Below are positions 16,741 through 25,370 of a DNA stretch of 64,000 bases, in pieces. Under the pieces are notes generated by a model. It was not told the DNA's origin. It saw only the letters and a program-made list of their open reading frames with translations, and ran no database searches. Position numbers and translations under genes: made by a program. The stretch's first letter is position 1, and every line of letters starts with the position of its first letter. Origin of the DNA: Eshraghiella sp964576255 (GTDB taxonomy: Bacteria > Bacillota > Clostridia > Lachnospirales > Lachnospiraceae); assembly GCA_964576255.1 (NCBI GenBank), contig CAZNUK010000003.1, positions 1 to 64,000 of the forward strand. Reading direction: 5' to 3'.

Positions 16741-17676
16741 CTAAAGCACTAATTTAGCTGCACCATAAATTCCTGCGCTGTTACCAAGAGTTGCAAGCTT
16801 GATAGGTGTTTTCTTGCACTGTACAAACGCCTTATCTGAATAGTGTTTTGCAATTGCATCAATAAGGAAATCTCCCGCCTTAGATACGCCTCCACCGATG
16901 ATAAATACATCAGGGTCTACAATACATGCAAGATGTCCGAGAGCAATTCCAAGATATTCTGCAAGAGTCTCTACTGCACAAAGTGCAAGCGCATCCCCTG
17001 TCTTAGCCTCATCAAATACATCCTTAGCTGTAAGGTTCTCATAATTTCTTAATGTTGACTCTCTATCATCTGCTGCAAGGATTCTCTTAGTTACTTTAAC
17101 AATTCCTGTTGCAGAAGCAACCTGCTCAAGGCAGCCCTTCTTACCACAGTTACAAGTATCGGTCTCGTCATATACAACACCCATATGTCCGATTTCTCCG
17201 GCAGCTCCGTGTGCACCTGTAATAATCTTACCATCAACTACGATTCCACCGCCAACACCTGTTCCAAGCGTTACCATTACAAGGCTGTTAAAGCCCTTGC
17301 CGCCACCCTGCCACAACTCACCAAGAGCTGCCACATTAGCATCATTACCTGCCTTAACACAAAAACCTGTTTTGTCCTTAAGAGATTCCTCCACAGGAGT
17401 ATCTCCCCATCCAAGGTTAACACAGCCCTTAACAATTCCGTTAGGAGTTACAGGACCCGGCACACCAATACCAACGCCAACAACATCTGCTTCATTAATA
17501 GAATCGCTGTCAATCTTAGCTTTAATAGAAGCTGCAATGTCATCTAAGATATGAGAACCATTGTCTTCCTTATTAGTTGGTATTTCCCAATCCTCTAAAA
17601 GAGCACCCTCAACTGTAAAAAGTCCCATCTTAACTGTTGTTCCACCTAAATCCACACCAAAACATAATTTACCCAT
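16741..17676 (-). CDS. glcK: ROK-family glucokinase
   Basis: About 311 residues. ATP site GVDLGGTTVKMGLF, sugar-binding and catalytic segments (GIGVPGPV, NDANVAALGELWQGGG, LGTGVGGGIVVDGKIITGA, GEIGHM), and the ROK zinc motif CNCGKKGCLEQ. Phosphorylates glucose to glucose 6-phosphate. AGGAGG sits 8 bases before the ATG at 17676; an upstream extension to 17745 overlaps hprK and is rejected. It lies 16 bases after hprK, linking glucose entry to catabolite control. Confidence 0.93.
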   Translation of the reverse strand: MGKLCFGVDLGGTTVKMGLFTVEGALLEDWEIPTNKEDNGSHILDDIAASIKAKIDSDSINEADVVGVGIGVPGPVTPNGIVKGCVNLGWGDTPVEESLKDKTGFCVKAGNDANVAALGELWQGGGKGFNSLVMVTLGTGVGGGIVVDGKIITGAHGAAGEIGHMGVVYDETDTCNCGKKGCLEQVASATGIVKVTKRILAADDRESTLRNYENLTAKDVFDEAKTGDALALCAVETLAEYLGIALGHLACIVDPDVFIIGGGVSKAGDFLIDAIAKHYSDKAFVQCKKTPIKLATLGNSAGIYGAAKLVL

Positions 17677-17692
17677 TGTAATTTCCTCCTGA

Positions 17693-18619
17693 TTATCTAC
17701 GATTAATACTGTTCTGTACTCTGTTATACAACTCTTTAGCTGCATTGTAGCCCATCTTCTTCTGTCTCCAGTTAACTGCTGCCGACTCTACAATTACTGC
17801 AAGGTTACGTCCCGGTCTGACAGGAAGATTGTGACATACAACTTTATTACCAAGAATCTCTGTATATTCCTCTTCCAGACCAAATCTGTCATATTCTTTT
17901 TCCTTATCCCAGTCCTCAAGGTGAATTACCATATCAATTCCCTGAGTCTCCTTAACACTTTCAACACCGAAAAGTGTCTTAACATCAATAATACCAATAC
18001 CTCTTAATTCAATAAAATGTCTGGTAATTTCCGGTGCAGTACCAATAAGAGTCTCATCACTCACCTTACGAATCTCAACAACATCATCTGTTACAAGACG
18101 GTGACCACGCTTAATAAGCTCCAATGCCGCCTCACTTTTACCGATACCACTTTCACCGGTAATAAGTACACCTTCACCATATACATCCACCAAAACTCCG
18201 TGAATAGAAATACATGGTGCAAGCATTACCTTCATCCATCTGATAATCTCAGCTTCAAAGGATGAGGTCTGTTTGTTAGTTTTCAGAAGTGGAATCTGGT
18301 ATTTTCTAGCCATCTCCACCATTTCCGCGTCTGCGTCCATACCCCTGCAATACACAATGCAAGGAACATTGCAGGACAAAAGCTGTTCGTAACGTTTGAG
18401 CTTGGTCTCTCTGTCCAGTGTGTCAATGTAAGCTGCCTCAACTCGTCCGATTACCTGAACACGGTCACTGTCAAAGTGGTCAAAGAAACCCGCAAGCTGC
18501 AAAGCCGGTCTGTTGATATCAGGAATAGTTACAATCTTATTCGAGGTATCAATATCCGGTGCTATTGCCTCCAGCTCCATTTTCTCAATAATTTTGTCTA
18601 CTTTAAGTTCTTCTGCCAT
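17693..18619 (-). CDS. hprK: HPr kinase/phosphorylase
   Basis: 308 residues. The N-terminal domain spans about 1-130. The catalytic domain has Walker A GESGIGKSEAALELIKRGH, the acidic pair in LVTDDVVEI, the HprK signature IELRGIGIIDVKTLFG and the C-terminal PVRPGRNLAVIVESAAVN. It phosphorylates and dephosphorylates Ser46 of HPr/Crh according to glycolytic state. Its ATG overlaps the uvrC stop by one base (TAATG), so translation is coupled. The nearby Ser46-bearing crh-like gene is an obvious substrate. Confidence 0.97.
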   Translation of the reverse strand: MAEELKVDKIIEKMELEAIAPDIDTSNKIVTIPDINRPALQLAGFFDHFDSDRVQVIGRVEAAYIDTLDRETKLKRYEQLLSCNVPCIVYCRGMDADAEMVEMARKYQIPLLKTNKQTSSFEAEIIRWMKVMLAPCISIHGVLVDVYGEGVLITGESGIGKSEAALELIKRGHRLVTDDVVEIRKVSDETLIGTAPEITRHFIELRGIGIIDVKTLFGVESVKETQGIDMVIHLEDWDKEKEYDRFGLEEEYTEILGNKVVCHNLPVRPGRNLAVIVESAAVNWRQKKMGYNAAKELYNRVQNSINRR

Positions 18620-20484
18620 TATACATCCCCCTTAGGATTATTATTCGTTCTATGGAAAAAATCATATACCTTTTCCCCACTAAGCCTGTTCATGGACGGT
18701 GCCTCAACCAGCTCTTCAAGGGAAGCATTTCTGATTCCTTCTATATCTTTAAAATGTTTCATAAGCGCCCTTCTTCTCGTAGGGCCAATACCTTCTATAT
18801 CATCCAGAATTGAATGAATCTGTGCCTTGCTTCTTAAATTTCTATGGAAGCTTATGGCAAATCTATGTGCCTCGTCCTGAATTCTGGTTATTAATTTAAA
18901 ACCTTCACTATGGGTATCTATTGGCACTTCTTTTCCATTATACCACAAAGCTCTGGTTCTGTGGCAATCATCTTTTACCATTCCGCAAACAGGAATATTA
19001 AGTCCGAGATTATTTAATACTTCAAGGGCGACGTTCACCTGTCCCTTGCCTCCATCCATCAGTATTAAATCCGGCATAACCGAAAATTCTTCTTCGCCTG
19101 TTCGCTCTGAATGAGTAAGTCTTCGCGTAAGAACCTCTCTCATAGAAGAATAATCGTCCGGTCCCACTACTGTCTTAATCTTAAATTTTCTATAATCATT
19201 CGGTCTTGCCTGTCCATTATAAAATACTACCATAGAACCCACTGACTGTACACCACTAATATTAGAAATATCGTAAGCTTCCATTCTGTGAATTCCTGTA
19301 AGTCCCATAAGACTCATTAGCTCTTTAACTGCTCCCGTGGTTCTCGCTTTTTCTCTGAGGATTTTGTCCCTGTCTTTATCAAGTACCATTCGGGCATTCT
19401 GATGAGCTAACTCGACTAATTTTTCCTTCTCACCTCTTTTTGGAACCACAAGCTTAACACTGTGCCCGGTTCGCTCTGAAAGCCACCTGGAAATCAACTC
19501 CTCATCCCTTACACTCTCCTGCAACATAATGGTCGTGGGAATATAAGGTGTTCCTACATAAAACTGCTTAACAAAATCATTAATTACGTCCGAACGTTGT
19601 TCCTCTCCGGAGATTTCCATATGGTAATGTTCCCTGCCAATTAACTTGCCCTGTCGTATAAAAAACACCTGCACCACTGCATCCGTTCCCTCAACGGCTG
19701 CTGCCACAATATCCTTATCCTGCAAATCACTGTTGGTAATTTTCTGCTTCTGAGAGATAAATTTTACGCTCTCTAACATATCTCTGTAGGTAGCCGCTTC
19801 CTCAAAATCAAGTCTTTCGGAGGCTTCCTTCATAAGAGTGGTAAGTCGCTTGGTTATTCCTGTGTATTTGCCGTCCAAAAACTCAATGGCGCTGTCAATA
19901 AGAACTCTGTATTCTTCTTTAGAGATGTTTCCCTGACAAGGGGCTTTGCACTGTCCTATATGATAGTTAAGGCAAGGCCTTTCTTTGCCTATATCCTTGG
20001 GCAGATTTCTCTTGCAGGTTCTTATACCATAAGTCTTGTTAAGCAAATCGATTATATCATTCACAGCCTTGTGGCTTGTAAAAGGTCCAAAATAACGAGA
20101 CTTATCCTTTTTGAGTTCCCTTGTGGAAAGAATTCTTGGAAAATCCTCCCCCACCGTTACTTTGATAAAAGGATATGTCTTATCATCCTTAAGCATGGTG
20201 TTATATCTCGGTCTATGAAGCTTAATAAGATTGCACTCCAACACCAGAGCTTCAAGCTCCGAATCCGTAATAATATACTCAAAACGGCTTACATTGGACA
20301 CCATCTGCTGTATTTTGGGACTTAGATTTCTGGATGACTGAAAATACTGACGAACACGGTTTTTGAGACTTATTGCCTTACCCACGTATATAATGTCATC
20401 CGCACTGTTATGCATAATATATACCCCGGGCTGGGCGGGAAGTTTTTTCAATTCTTCTTCAATGTCAAAAAAACCTTCGTACAC
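18619..20484 (-). CDS. uvrC: excinuclease ABC subunit C
   Basis: 621 residues making the dual incision in nucleotide excision repair with UvrAB. GIY-YIG domain (GVYIMHNSADDIIYVGKAIS), a Cys-rich segment (CKRNLPKDIGKERPCLNYHI then GQCKAPCQG), UVR motif (EASERLDFEEAATYRDML), RNase H-like endonuclease core (YDISNISGVQSVGSMVVF, LILMDGGKGQVN) and terminal helix-hairpin-helix (DIEGIGPTRRRALMKHF). Full length. It lies 3 bases after ftsH and overlaps hprK. Confidence 0.97.
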   Translation of the reverse strand: MYEGFFDIEEELKKLPAQPGVYIMHNSADDIIYVGKAISLKNRVRQYFQSSRNLSPKIQQMVSNVSRFEYIITDSELEALVLECNLIKLHRPRYNTMLKDDKTYPFIKVTVGEDFPRILSTRELKKDKSRYFGPFTSHKAVNDIIDLLNKTYGIRTCKRNLPKDIGKERPCLNYHIGQCKAPCQGNISKEEYRVLIDSAIEFLDGKYTGITKRLTTLMKEASERLDFEEAATYRDMLESVKFISQKQKITNSDLQDKDIVAAAVEGTDAVVQVFFIRQGKLIGREHYHMEISGEEQRSDVINDFVKQFYVGTPYIPTTIMLQESVRDEELISRWLSERTGHSVKLVVPKRGEKEKLVELAHQNARMVLDKDRDKILREKARTTGAVKELMSLMGLTGIHRMEAYDISNISGVQSVGSMVVFYNGQARPNDYRKFKIKTVVGPDDYSSMREVLTRRLTHSERTGEEEFSVMPDLILMDGGKGQVNVALEVLNNLGLNIPVCGMVKDDCHRTRALWYNGKEVPIDTHSEGFKLITRIQDEAHRFAISFHRNLRSKAQIHSILDDIEGIGPTRRRALMKHFKDIEGIRNASLEELVEAPSMNRLSGEKVYDFFHRTNNNPKGDV

Positions 20485-20487
20485 CTG

Positions 20488-22413
20488 TTACATCTCTCCA
20501 TCTGTTACTGTTTCTTCTACTACATCTTGTGCTGCTTCTTCAGTTGTCTCTTCTACCACCTCATTTGCAGCGTTGACTATATCCATAAATTCTTTACCTG
20601 TAATAGTTTCTTTTTCAATAAGGTATTCTGCTACCTTATCCAATTTATCCCTATTATCTCCAAGAAGCTTAAGAGCCTTGGCATAGTACTCTTTGAGCAT
20701 CCTGTTAACTTCATCATCCAAAAGGGATGCTGTCTTATCAGAACAGTTAAGCACAGCCCTTCCATCCAGATAACGGCTCTCCACGCTTTCAAGCCCCATA
20801 AGACCAAAGGTCTCGGACATTCCATACTGGGATACCATTGTTCTTGCCATTTTAGTAGCTCTTTCTATATCATTGGATGCCCCGGTGGTTACTGTATCAA
20901 AAACCAGCTCCTCCGCGGCACGTCCTCCAAGAAGGGTTACAATCTTAGTAATAAGTTCATCCTTGGTAAGAAGGTATTTTTCTTCTTCAGGAACCTGCAT
21001 GGTATAACCTAATGAGCCCATAGTTCTAGGCACAATAGTAATCTTCTGTACCGGCTCCGCATTCTTCATAAGGCATGTAATAAGCGCGTGACCAACCTCA
21101 TGGTACGCCACCATTCTTTTTTCCTCTTTGCCAAGAATTCTGTCCTTCTTCTCTTTGCCGGCAATTACCACTTCAACGGATTCAAACAAATCTCCCTGAT
21201 TAACCGCCTTTCTGCCATGCTTAACCGCATTAATGGCAGCTTCGTTAATAATATTGGCAAGGTCTGAGCCCACAGCTCCTGCTGTAGCCAGTGCAATTGC
21301 ATCCAAATCAACCGTATCGTCCATAAGAACATCCTTGGAATGAACCTTAAGTGTCTCCAGTCTGCCCTTCAAATCCGGCTTATCAACAATAATTCTTCTA
21401 TCAAAACGTCCCGGGCGCAAAAGTGCCTTATCCAAAACCTCCGGTCTGTTAGTGGCAGCCATAATAAGCACACCCTTAGAAGAGTCAAAACCATCCATCT
21501 CAGCAAGCAACTGATTAAGAGTCTGCTCTCTTTCATCATTGCCACCATATTGGTTATCACGGCTCTTACCAATGGCATCAATCTCATCAATAAAAATAAT
21601 ACATGGTGCAGACTGCTGTGCCTGCTTAAATAAATCTCTTACTCTTGAAGCACCCACACCTACAAACATCTCTACAAAATCGGAACCGGACAATGAGAAA
21701 AACGGTACTCCAGCTTCACCTGCCACAGCTTTGGCAAGAAGCGTCTTACCTGTTCCCGGAGGTCCAACTAAAAGTGCCCCCTTCGGAAGCTTAGCGCCAA
21801 TCGCTGTGTATTTGGTAGGATTATGCAAAAAGTCAACTATTTCCTTGACAGATTCCTTAGCTTCCTCCTGACCTGCAACGTCCTTAAATGTCACACCGGT
21901 CTTCTGCTCCATATAAATCTTGGCGTTACTCTTGCCAACTCCAAGCATTCCGCCACTTCCTGACACCTTACGGAACAAAAATCCCAAAAGCAGATACACC
22001 AGAAGAAAAGGCACCACGTAAATCAATATGAAATCCATAACAGAAGCGCCGGTGTCCTCAATCTCCACCTTAACCTCAATGTCATCCATACTCTTTAACA
22101 GCTCAAAGGTAGCCTCGTCATACATATAACCTGTGTAATATGTCATAGTAACGCCCTTAACAGGCTGCTCCTTCGGAGTAATAACAATCTTAGACGAATT
22201 GTATTTAACTGACGCAATCTCATCCTTCTCAATCATACTCAAAAATTCAGAGTAGCTGATTTCACTGGTAGTATATTTGCTATAACAGCTTTTCAAAAAT
22301 GTAGAACCAAAATATGTCACAAGAATAGCAATAAGCAGAATAAAAATCATATTGCCAAGCCTAAAGCCTTTTTTGTTCTTGTCCTCTTTATTATTATTAT
22401 TATTATTATCCAT
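20488..22413 (-). CDS. ftsH: ATP-dependent zinc metalloprotease FtsH
   Basis: About 641 residues. Two membrane helices (near 18-38 and 120-145), AAA domain with Walker A GPPGTGKTLLAKAV, Walker B IIFIDEIDAIG, second region of homology RPGRFDRRIIVDKPD, and zinc site HEVGH. Membrane-anchored quality-control protease. GGAGG lies 6 bases before the ATG at 22413, which begins with an Asn run (MDNNNNNNKEDK); the longer frame to 22464 lacks a ribosome site. The C-terminus is Glu/Thr/Val-rich. Confidence 0.97.
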   Translation of the reverse strand: MDNNNNNNKEDKNKKGFRLGNMIFILLIAILVTYFGSTFLKSCYSKYTTSEISYSEFLSMIEKDEIASVKYNSSKIVITPKEQPVKGVTMTYYTGYMYDEATFELLKSMDDIEVKVEIEDTGASVMDFILIYVVPFLLVYLLLGFLFRKVSGSGGMLGVGKSNAKIYMEQKTGVTFKDVAGQEEAKESVKEIVDFLHNPTKYTAIGAKLPKGALLVGPPGTGKTLLAKAVAGEAGVPFFSLSGSDFVEMFVGVGASRVRDLFKQAQQSAPCIIFIDEIDAIGKSRDNQYGGNDEREQTLNQLLAEMDGFDSSKGVLIMAATNRPEVLDKALLRPGRFDRRIIVDKPDLKGRLETLKVHSKDVLMDDTVDLDAIALATAGAVGSDLANIINEAAINAVKHGRKAVNQGDLFESVEVVIAGKEKKDRILGKEEKRMVAYHEVGHALITCLMKNAEPVQKITIVPRTMGSLGYTMQVPEEEKYLLTKDELITKIVTLLGGRAAEELVFDTVTTGASNDIERATKMARTMVSQYGMSETFGLMGLESVESRYLDGRAVLNCSDKTASLLDDEVNRMLKEYYAKALKLLGDNRDKLDKVAEYLIEKETITGKEFMDIVNAANEVVEETTEEAAQDVVEETVTDGEM

Positions 22414-22550
22414 TATTATCCTCCAACCAAAAACGCTATTATTATAATTATAAATTTTTCTCACATATAAATCAATAAATATAATTCTTAAATTTTAGTG
22501 ATAAAAAATAGACAAAAATAAATTTTTTCTTAATTAAATATATTCTGTCA

Positions 22551-22579
22551 TTGAAAAAATCATTTTATGCGTATAATAT
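22551..22579 (+). promoter_or_regulatory. candidate promoter of the flippase gene, upstream of the repeats
   Basis: TTGAAA at 22551, 17-base spacer, TAATAT at 22574 (TATAAT at 22572 with a 15-base spacer overlaps it). If used, the repeats that follow form a transcribed leader of over 380 bases plus whatever the gap hides. Confidence 0.4.
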
Positions 22580-22589
22580 AGATGATACA

Positions 22590-22645
22590 GGGTTCAAAAA
22601 GTCGCGCAATTCATGCTTGCATGAAATTGTGAGACTTTGGAACCC
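22590..22645 (+). repeat. long imperfect inverted repeat
   Basis: Imperfect arms of about 27 bases, starting GGGTTC and ending GAACCC, meeting at CATGC-TT-GCATG. It lies just before the tandem units in a divergent promoter region, so it is not an ordinary gene-end terminator. Confidence 0.6.
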
Positions 22646-22648
22646 TAA

Positions 22649-22967
22649 CAAATATGAGAAAATAGCCCGGCAGGGCGGTTTTCGAATATTTGTAGAATTA
22701 CGAGAGCTCGACAGAGCGGAGTAATTCGGTGTATCATCGTCAGGGGGGCGAAACCCCACAAATATGAGAAAATAGCCCGGCAGGGCGGTTTTCGAATATT
22801 TGTAGAATTACGNNNNNNNNNNNNNNNNNNNNNNNNNNNNNNNNNNNNNNNNNNNNNNNNNNNNNNNNNNNNNNNNNNNNNNNNNNNNNNNNNNNNNNNN
22901 NNNNNNNNNNNNCACAAATATGAGAAAATAGCCCGGCAGGGCGGTTTTCGAATATTTGTAGAATTAC
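22649..22967 (+). repeat. about 110-bp tandem units with an internal hairpin
   Basis: The same 54-base core starts at 22649, 22759 and 22915. Each core is an imperfect hairpin: CAAATAT...GAAAAT-AGCCC-GGCA-GGGC...TTTTC...ATATTTG. The first two copies are exactly 110 bases apart; the unit also contains an ATTAC...GTAAT dyad. A 100-N gap interrupts the array, so copy number is unknown. The last copy ends 17 bases before the flippase ATG. Confidence 0.85.
22813..22912. other. assembly gap (100 N)
   Basis: Exactly 100 N inside the 110-bp array, a conventional gap of unknown size. Confidence 0.98.
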
Positions 22968-22984
22968 ATTTTGAGAGGAACATT

Positions 22985-24610
22985 ATGGGAAAATCCAATT
23001 CAAATAATTTTATTAAACATGGCTCTATTCTGGCTGTAGCTTCTGTAATTTCAAGAATCATCGGTCTTTTATACAGAAGCCCTATGACTGCGATTATCGG
23101 TGACGAAGCCAACGGAGTATACAGCTTTGCTTTTGAAGTATATTCAATCGCGTTGATTTTATCCTCCTACAGTATGCCCTTGGCGGTTTCCAAGCTTTTG
23201 TCCGCCAAATTTGCCAAAAAAGAATATCGAAACGGCTACGCAATATTCCGTCATGCCATGATTTTTTCATTGGCTTCCGGACTTATTATGGCATTAATCA
23301 TATTTTTCACAGCGCCACTCATCGAAGAGATGTCAGGCTACAAAGGCTTGACTCTGCCTCTCAGGGTACTGTCCCCAACAATTTTCATCGTGGCAATCGT
23401 AGGAACTCTTCGTGGTTTCTTCCAAAGCCGCAAAACCATGATTCCTACTTCAGTTTCGCAGCTTGTTGAGCAGATTATTAACGCCATTGTCAGTGTGGCG
23501 GCAGCGGCTATTTTTGTTAGTCTTGCAGTGACCAAGCCTCAGGTTGTAAGTGGTGGTGCCGCCGGGGGAACAATGGGTACACTTTTTGGTGCTTTTTTTG
23601 CACTGGCATTTCTAGTTCTTATTTTTATGGCGTACAGACCTAGGTTTATGAGCTTGTACCAAAATGATAATTCAATACATCAGGATTCTGTTCCTTCTAT
23701 CTATAAGATGTTAATTGTGACAATAATTCCGGTTATTTTGAGTCAGACAGTTTATCAGGCAAGCGGTGTTATTGACGGCACACTTTTTGGCAATCTGTAC
23801 ACAGGTGAGGATCACAGCTTTTTATACGGAATTTACAGCTCCAAATACAGAGTTTTGGTTAATGTGCCTAACGCTATTGCTTCTGCCATGGCTTCCTCTA
23901 TGATTCCGGCGCTGGTATCTATGTGGGCAGTAGGTAACTACAAGCAATTCAAAAAAAGGCTCGCCGCATCAGTTAAAGTGAATATGGTCATTGCTTTTCC
24001 TTGCGCAGTTGGGCTTGCAGTTCTTGCAACACCGATTATGAGACTTTTGTTCCCAACTACGGACTACACAATGTCCGGAAGTCTTCTTACATGGGGCGCG
24101 GTTGCAGTTGTATTTTATTCACTTTCTACCATTACTAATGCGGCCTTGCAGGGAATGGACAGAATGAACCGACCGGTTATTCATTCAGCCATCTCGCTTG
24201 TACTTCATGTAGTGCTTGTGGTGCTTTTACTTAAATTCACCAACCTTGGTGTGTATGCCCTTGTAATCGGCAATGTAACCTTCCCAATGGTTGTATGCAT
24301 ACTTAACTGGATTGCAGTTGCCAAAGAGGCTCACTACCACCAGGAAGTCAAAAACACATTTATCCTGCCATTTGCTGCATCCCTCGTAATGGGCGGTGTG
24401 TGCTTTGGAATTAATAAGCTGTTTTCGCTGATTCCGGGAAATTCCTATGGTGTCAACCTTGTGTCCATCGTAGTATGTATGATTGTGGCGGTTGTTGTGT
24501 ATTTTGCGATTTTGTTCCTGACCAAAGGTCTTACCCATGAAGATATGCTGAATTTCCCAATGGGGCTTAGAATAGAAAGAATTGCGAAAAAATTACATTT
24601 GATGAGATAA
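22985..24610 (+). CDS. MOP-superfamily flippase (MurJ/SpoVB/YtgP-like)
   Basis: 541 residues with about 14 hydrophobic helices. The N-terminus IKHGSILAVASVISRIIGLL and GDEANGVYSFAFEVYSIALI is typical of Firmicutes polysaccharide-biosynthesis/lipid II flippases. GVIDGTLFGNL and LQGMDRMNRPVIHSAISLV are further family-like segments. It probably moves an undecaprenyl-linked precursor outward. AGAGGAAC precedes the ATG at 22985. It is divergent from ftsH and has a repeat-filled leader. Whether it is the vegetative MurJ homologue or a SpoVB-like sporulation form cannot be told. Confidence 0.88.
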   Translation: MGKSNSNNFIKHGSILAVASVISRIIGLLYRSPMTAIIGDEANGVYSFAFEVYSIALILSSYSMPLAVSKLLSAKFAKKEYRNGYAIFRHAMIFSLASGLIMALIIFFTAPLIEEMSGYKGLTLPLRVLSPTIFIVAIVGTLRGFFQSRKTMIPTSVSQLVEQIINAIVSVAAAAIFVSLAVTKPQVVSGGAAGGTMGTLFGAFFALAFLVLIFMAYRPRFMSLYQNDNSIHQDSVPSIYKMLIVTIIPVILSQTVYQASGVIDGTLFGNLYTGEDHSFLYGIYSSKYRVLVNVPNAIASAMASSMIPALVSMWAVGNYKQFKKRLAASVKVNMVIAFPCAVGLAVLATPIMRLLFPTTDYTMSGSLLTWGAVAVVFYSLSTITNAALQGMDRMNRPVIHSAISLVLHVVLVVLLLKFTNLGVYALVIGNVTFPMVVCILNWIAVAKEAHYHQEVKNTFILPFAASLVMGGVCFGINKLFSLIPGNSYGVNLVSIVVCMIVAVVVYFAILFLTKGLTHEDMLNFPMGLRIERIAKKLHLMR

Positions 24611-24634
24611 ATATTAATAATTGAGATTTTTAAT

Positions 24635-24674
24635 GCGTGAGACCTGCTTTTTTGAGCATTGGGAGGTCTCACGC
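24635..24674 (+). terminator. terminator of the flippase gene
   Basis: 11-bp arms GCGTGAGACCT / AGGTCTCACGC followed by TTGTTTTT, 25 bases after the stop. Its stem shares GAGACCT/AGGTCTC with the tandem units that follow. Confidence 0.75.
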
Positions 24675-24690
24675 TTGTTTTTGGGGCGAT

Positions 24691-24871
24691 GAGACCTCCT
24701 GCACGGACTTCTTGGAGGTCTCTCGAGCTCTTTTGGGGCACTGAGACCTCCTGCTCTAGCTTCCCGGAGGTCTCTCGGGCTCTTTTGGGGCACTGAGACC
24801 TCCCGCTCTGGCTTCCCGGAGGTCTCTCGGGCTCTTTTGGGGCACTGAGACCTCCTGCTCTGGCTTCCCGG
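24691..24871. repeat. 52-bp palindromic tandem repeat, about 3.5 units
   Basis: GAGACCTCC begins units at 24691, 24743, 24795 and 24847, exactly 52 bases apart. Each full unit contains GAGACCTCC...GGAGGTCTC arms and the spacer CTCTTTTGGGGCACT. The stem is related to the preceding terminator, suggesting the array grew by duplication of it. Confidence 0.9.
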
Positions 24872-25270
24872 TTTCTCACGAAACGTTTTCGCGGTCTGAG
24901 AAACCGCACGCGGTTTCCCAGAGGTACTTTTTGGGCTGTGAGAAACTTTTTAAAGCTTCCTTGGTGTCTCACGAAACGTTTTCGCGGTCTGAGAAACCGC
25001 ACGCGGTTTCCCAGAGGTACTNNNNNNNNNNNNNNNNNNNNNNNNNNNNNNNNNNNNNNNNNNNNNNNNNNNNNNNNNNNNNNNNNNNNNNNNNNNNNNN
25101 NNNNNNNNNNNNNNNNNNNNNTTTTTTGGCTGTGAGACACTTTCTGAAGCTTCCTTGGTGTCTCACGGGGCGTTTTCGCGGTCTGAGAAACCGCACGCGG
25201 TTTCCCAGAGGTACTTTTTTGGCTGTGAGACACTTTCTGAAGCTTCCTTGGTGTCTCACGGGGCGTTTTT
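24872..25270. repeat. 93-bp palindromic tandem repeat with assembly gap
   Basis: GTCTGAGAAACCGC recurs at 24894, 24987 and 25181, and TTTTTTGGCTGTGAGACAC at 25122 and 25215; the period is 93. Each unit carries two dyads (GAAACCGC...GCGGTTTC and GTGAGACAC...GTGTCTCAC). The true copy number is hidden by the N gap at 25022-25121. It lies between convergent genes. Confidence 0.9.
25022..25121. other. assembly gap (100 N)
   Basis: Exactly 100 N in the 93-bp array. Confidence 0.98.
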
Positions 25271-25276
25271 GCAAAA

Positions 25277-25300
25277 TGAGACACCACAAGTGGTGTCTCA
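25277..25300 (-). terminator. hairpin closing the repeat array, possible degV terminator
   Basis: Perfect 10-bp arms TGAGACACCA / TGGTGTCTCA around CAAG. It may serve the convergent degV gene about 70 bases away, or simply be the last repeat remnant. Confidence 0.4.
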
Positions 25301-25370
25301 AATGAACTTTCTTTACTATGAGGTACTTTTCACAAATAGCGTGCCGCGCAATGTCTAATAACATGCCATT

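Noticed and set aside
17677..17745. Longer N-terminus for the ROK glucokinase
   Set aside because: It would overlap hprK, and AGGAGG sits before the ATG at 17676, where the ROK motif begins.
22649..22967. CRISPR array
   Set aside because: Units are uniform tandem copies without variable spacers of constant length, and no cas genes occur in the window. The same applies to the arrays at 24.7, 52.4, 60.3 and 63.7 kb.
22565..23112. Minus-strand frames with a repeated peptide in the 110-bp array
   Set aside because: Made of hairpin repeat units and antisense flippase sequence, interrupted by N; no start signal.
24445..25287. Long minus-strand open frame across the repeat arrays with repeated residues
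   Set aside because: It exists because repeat periods of 93 bases are multiples of three; it overlaps the flippase end, crosses the N gap, and has no ribosome site.
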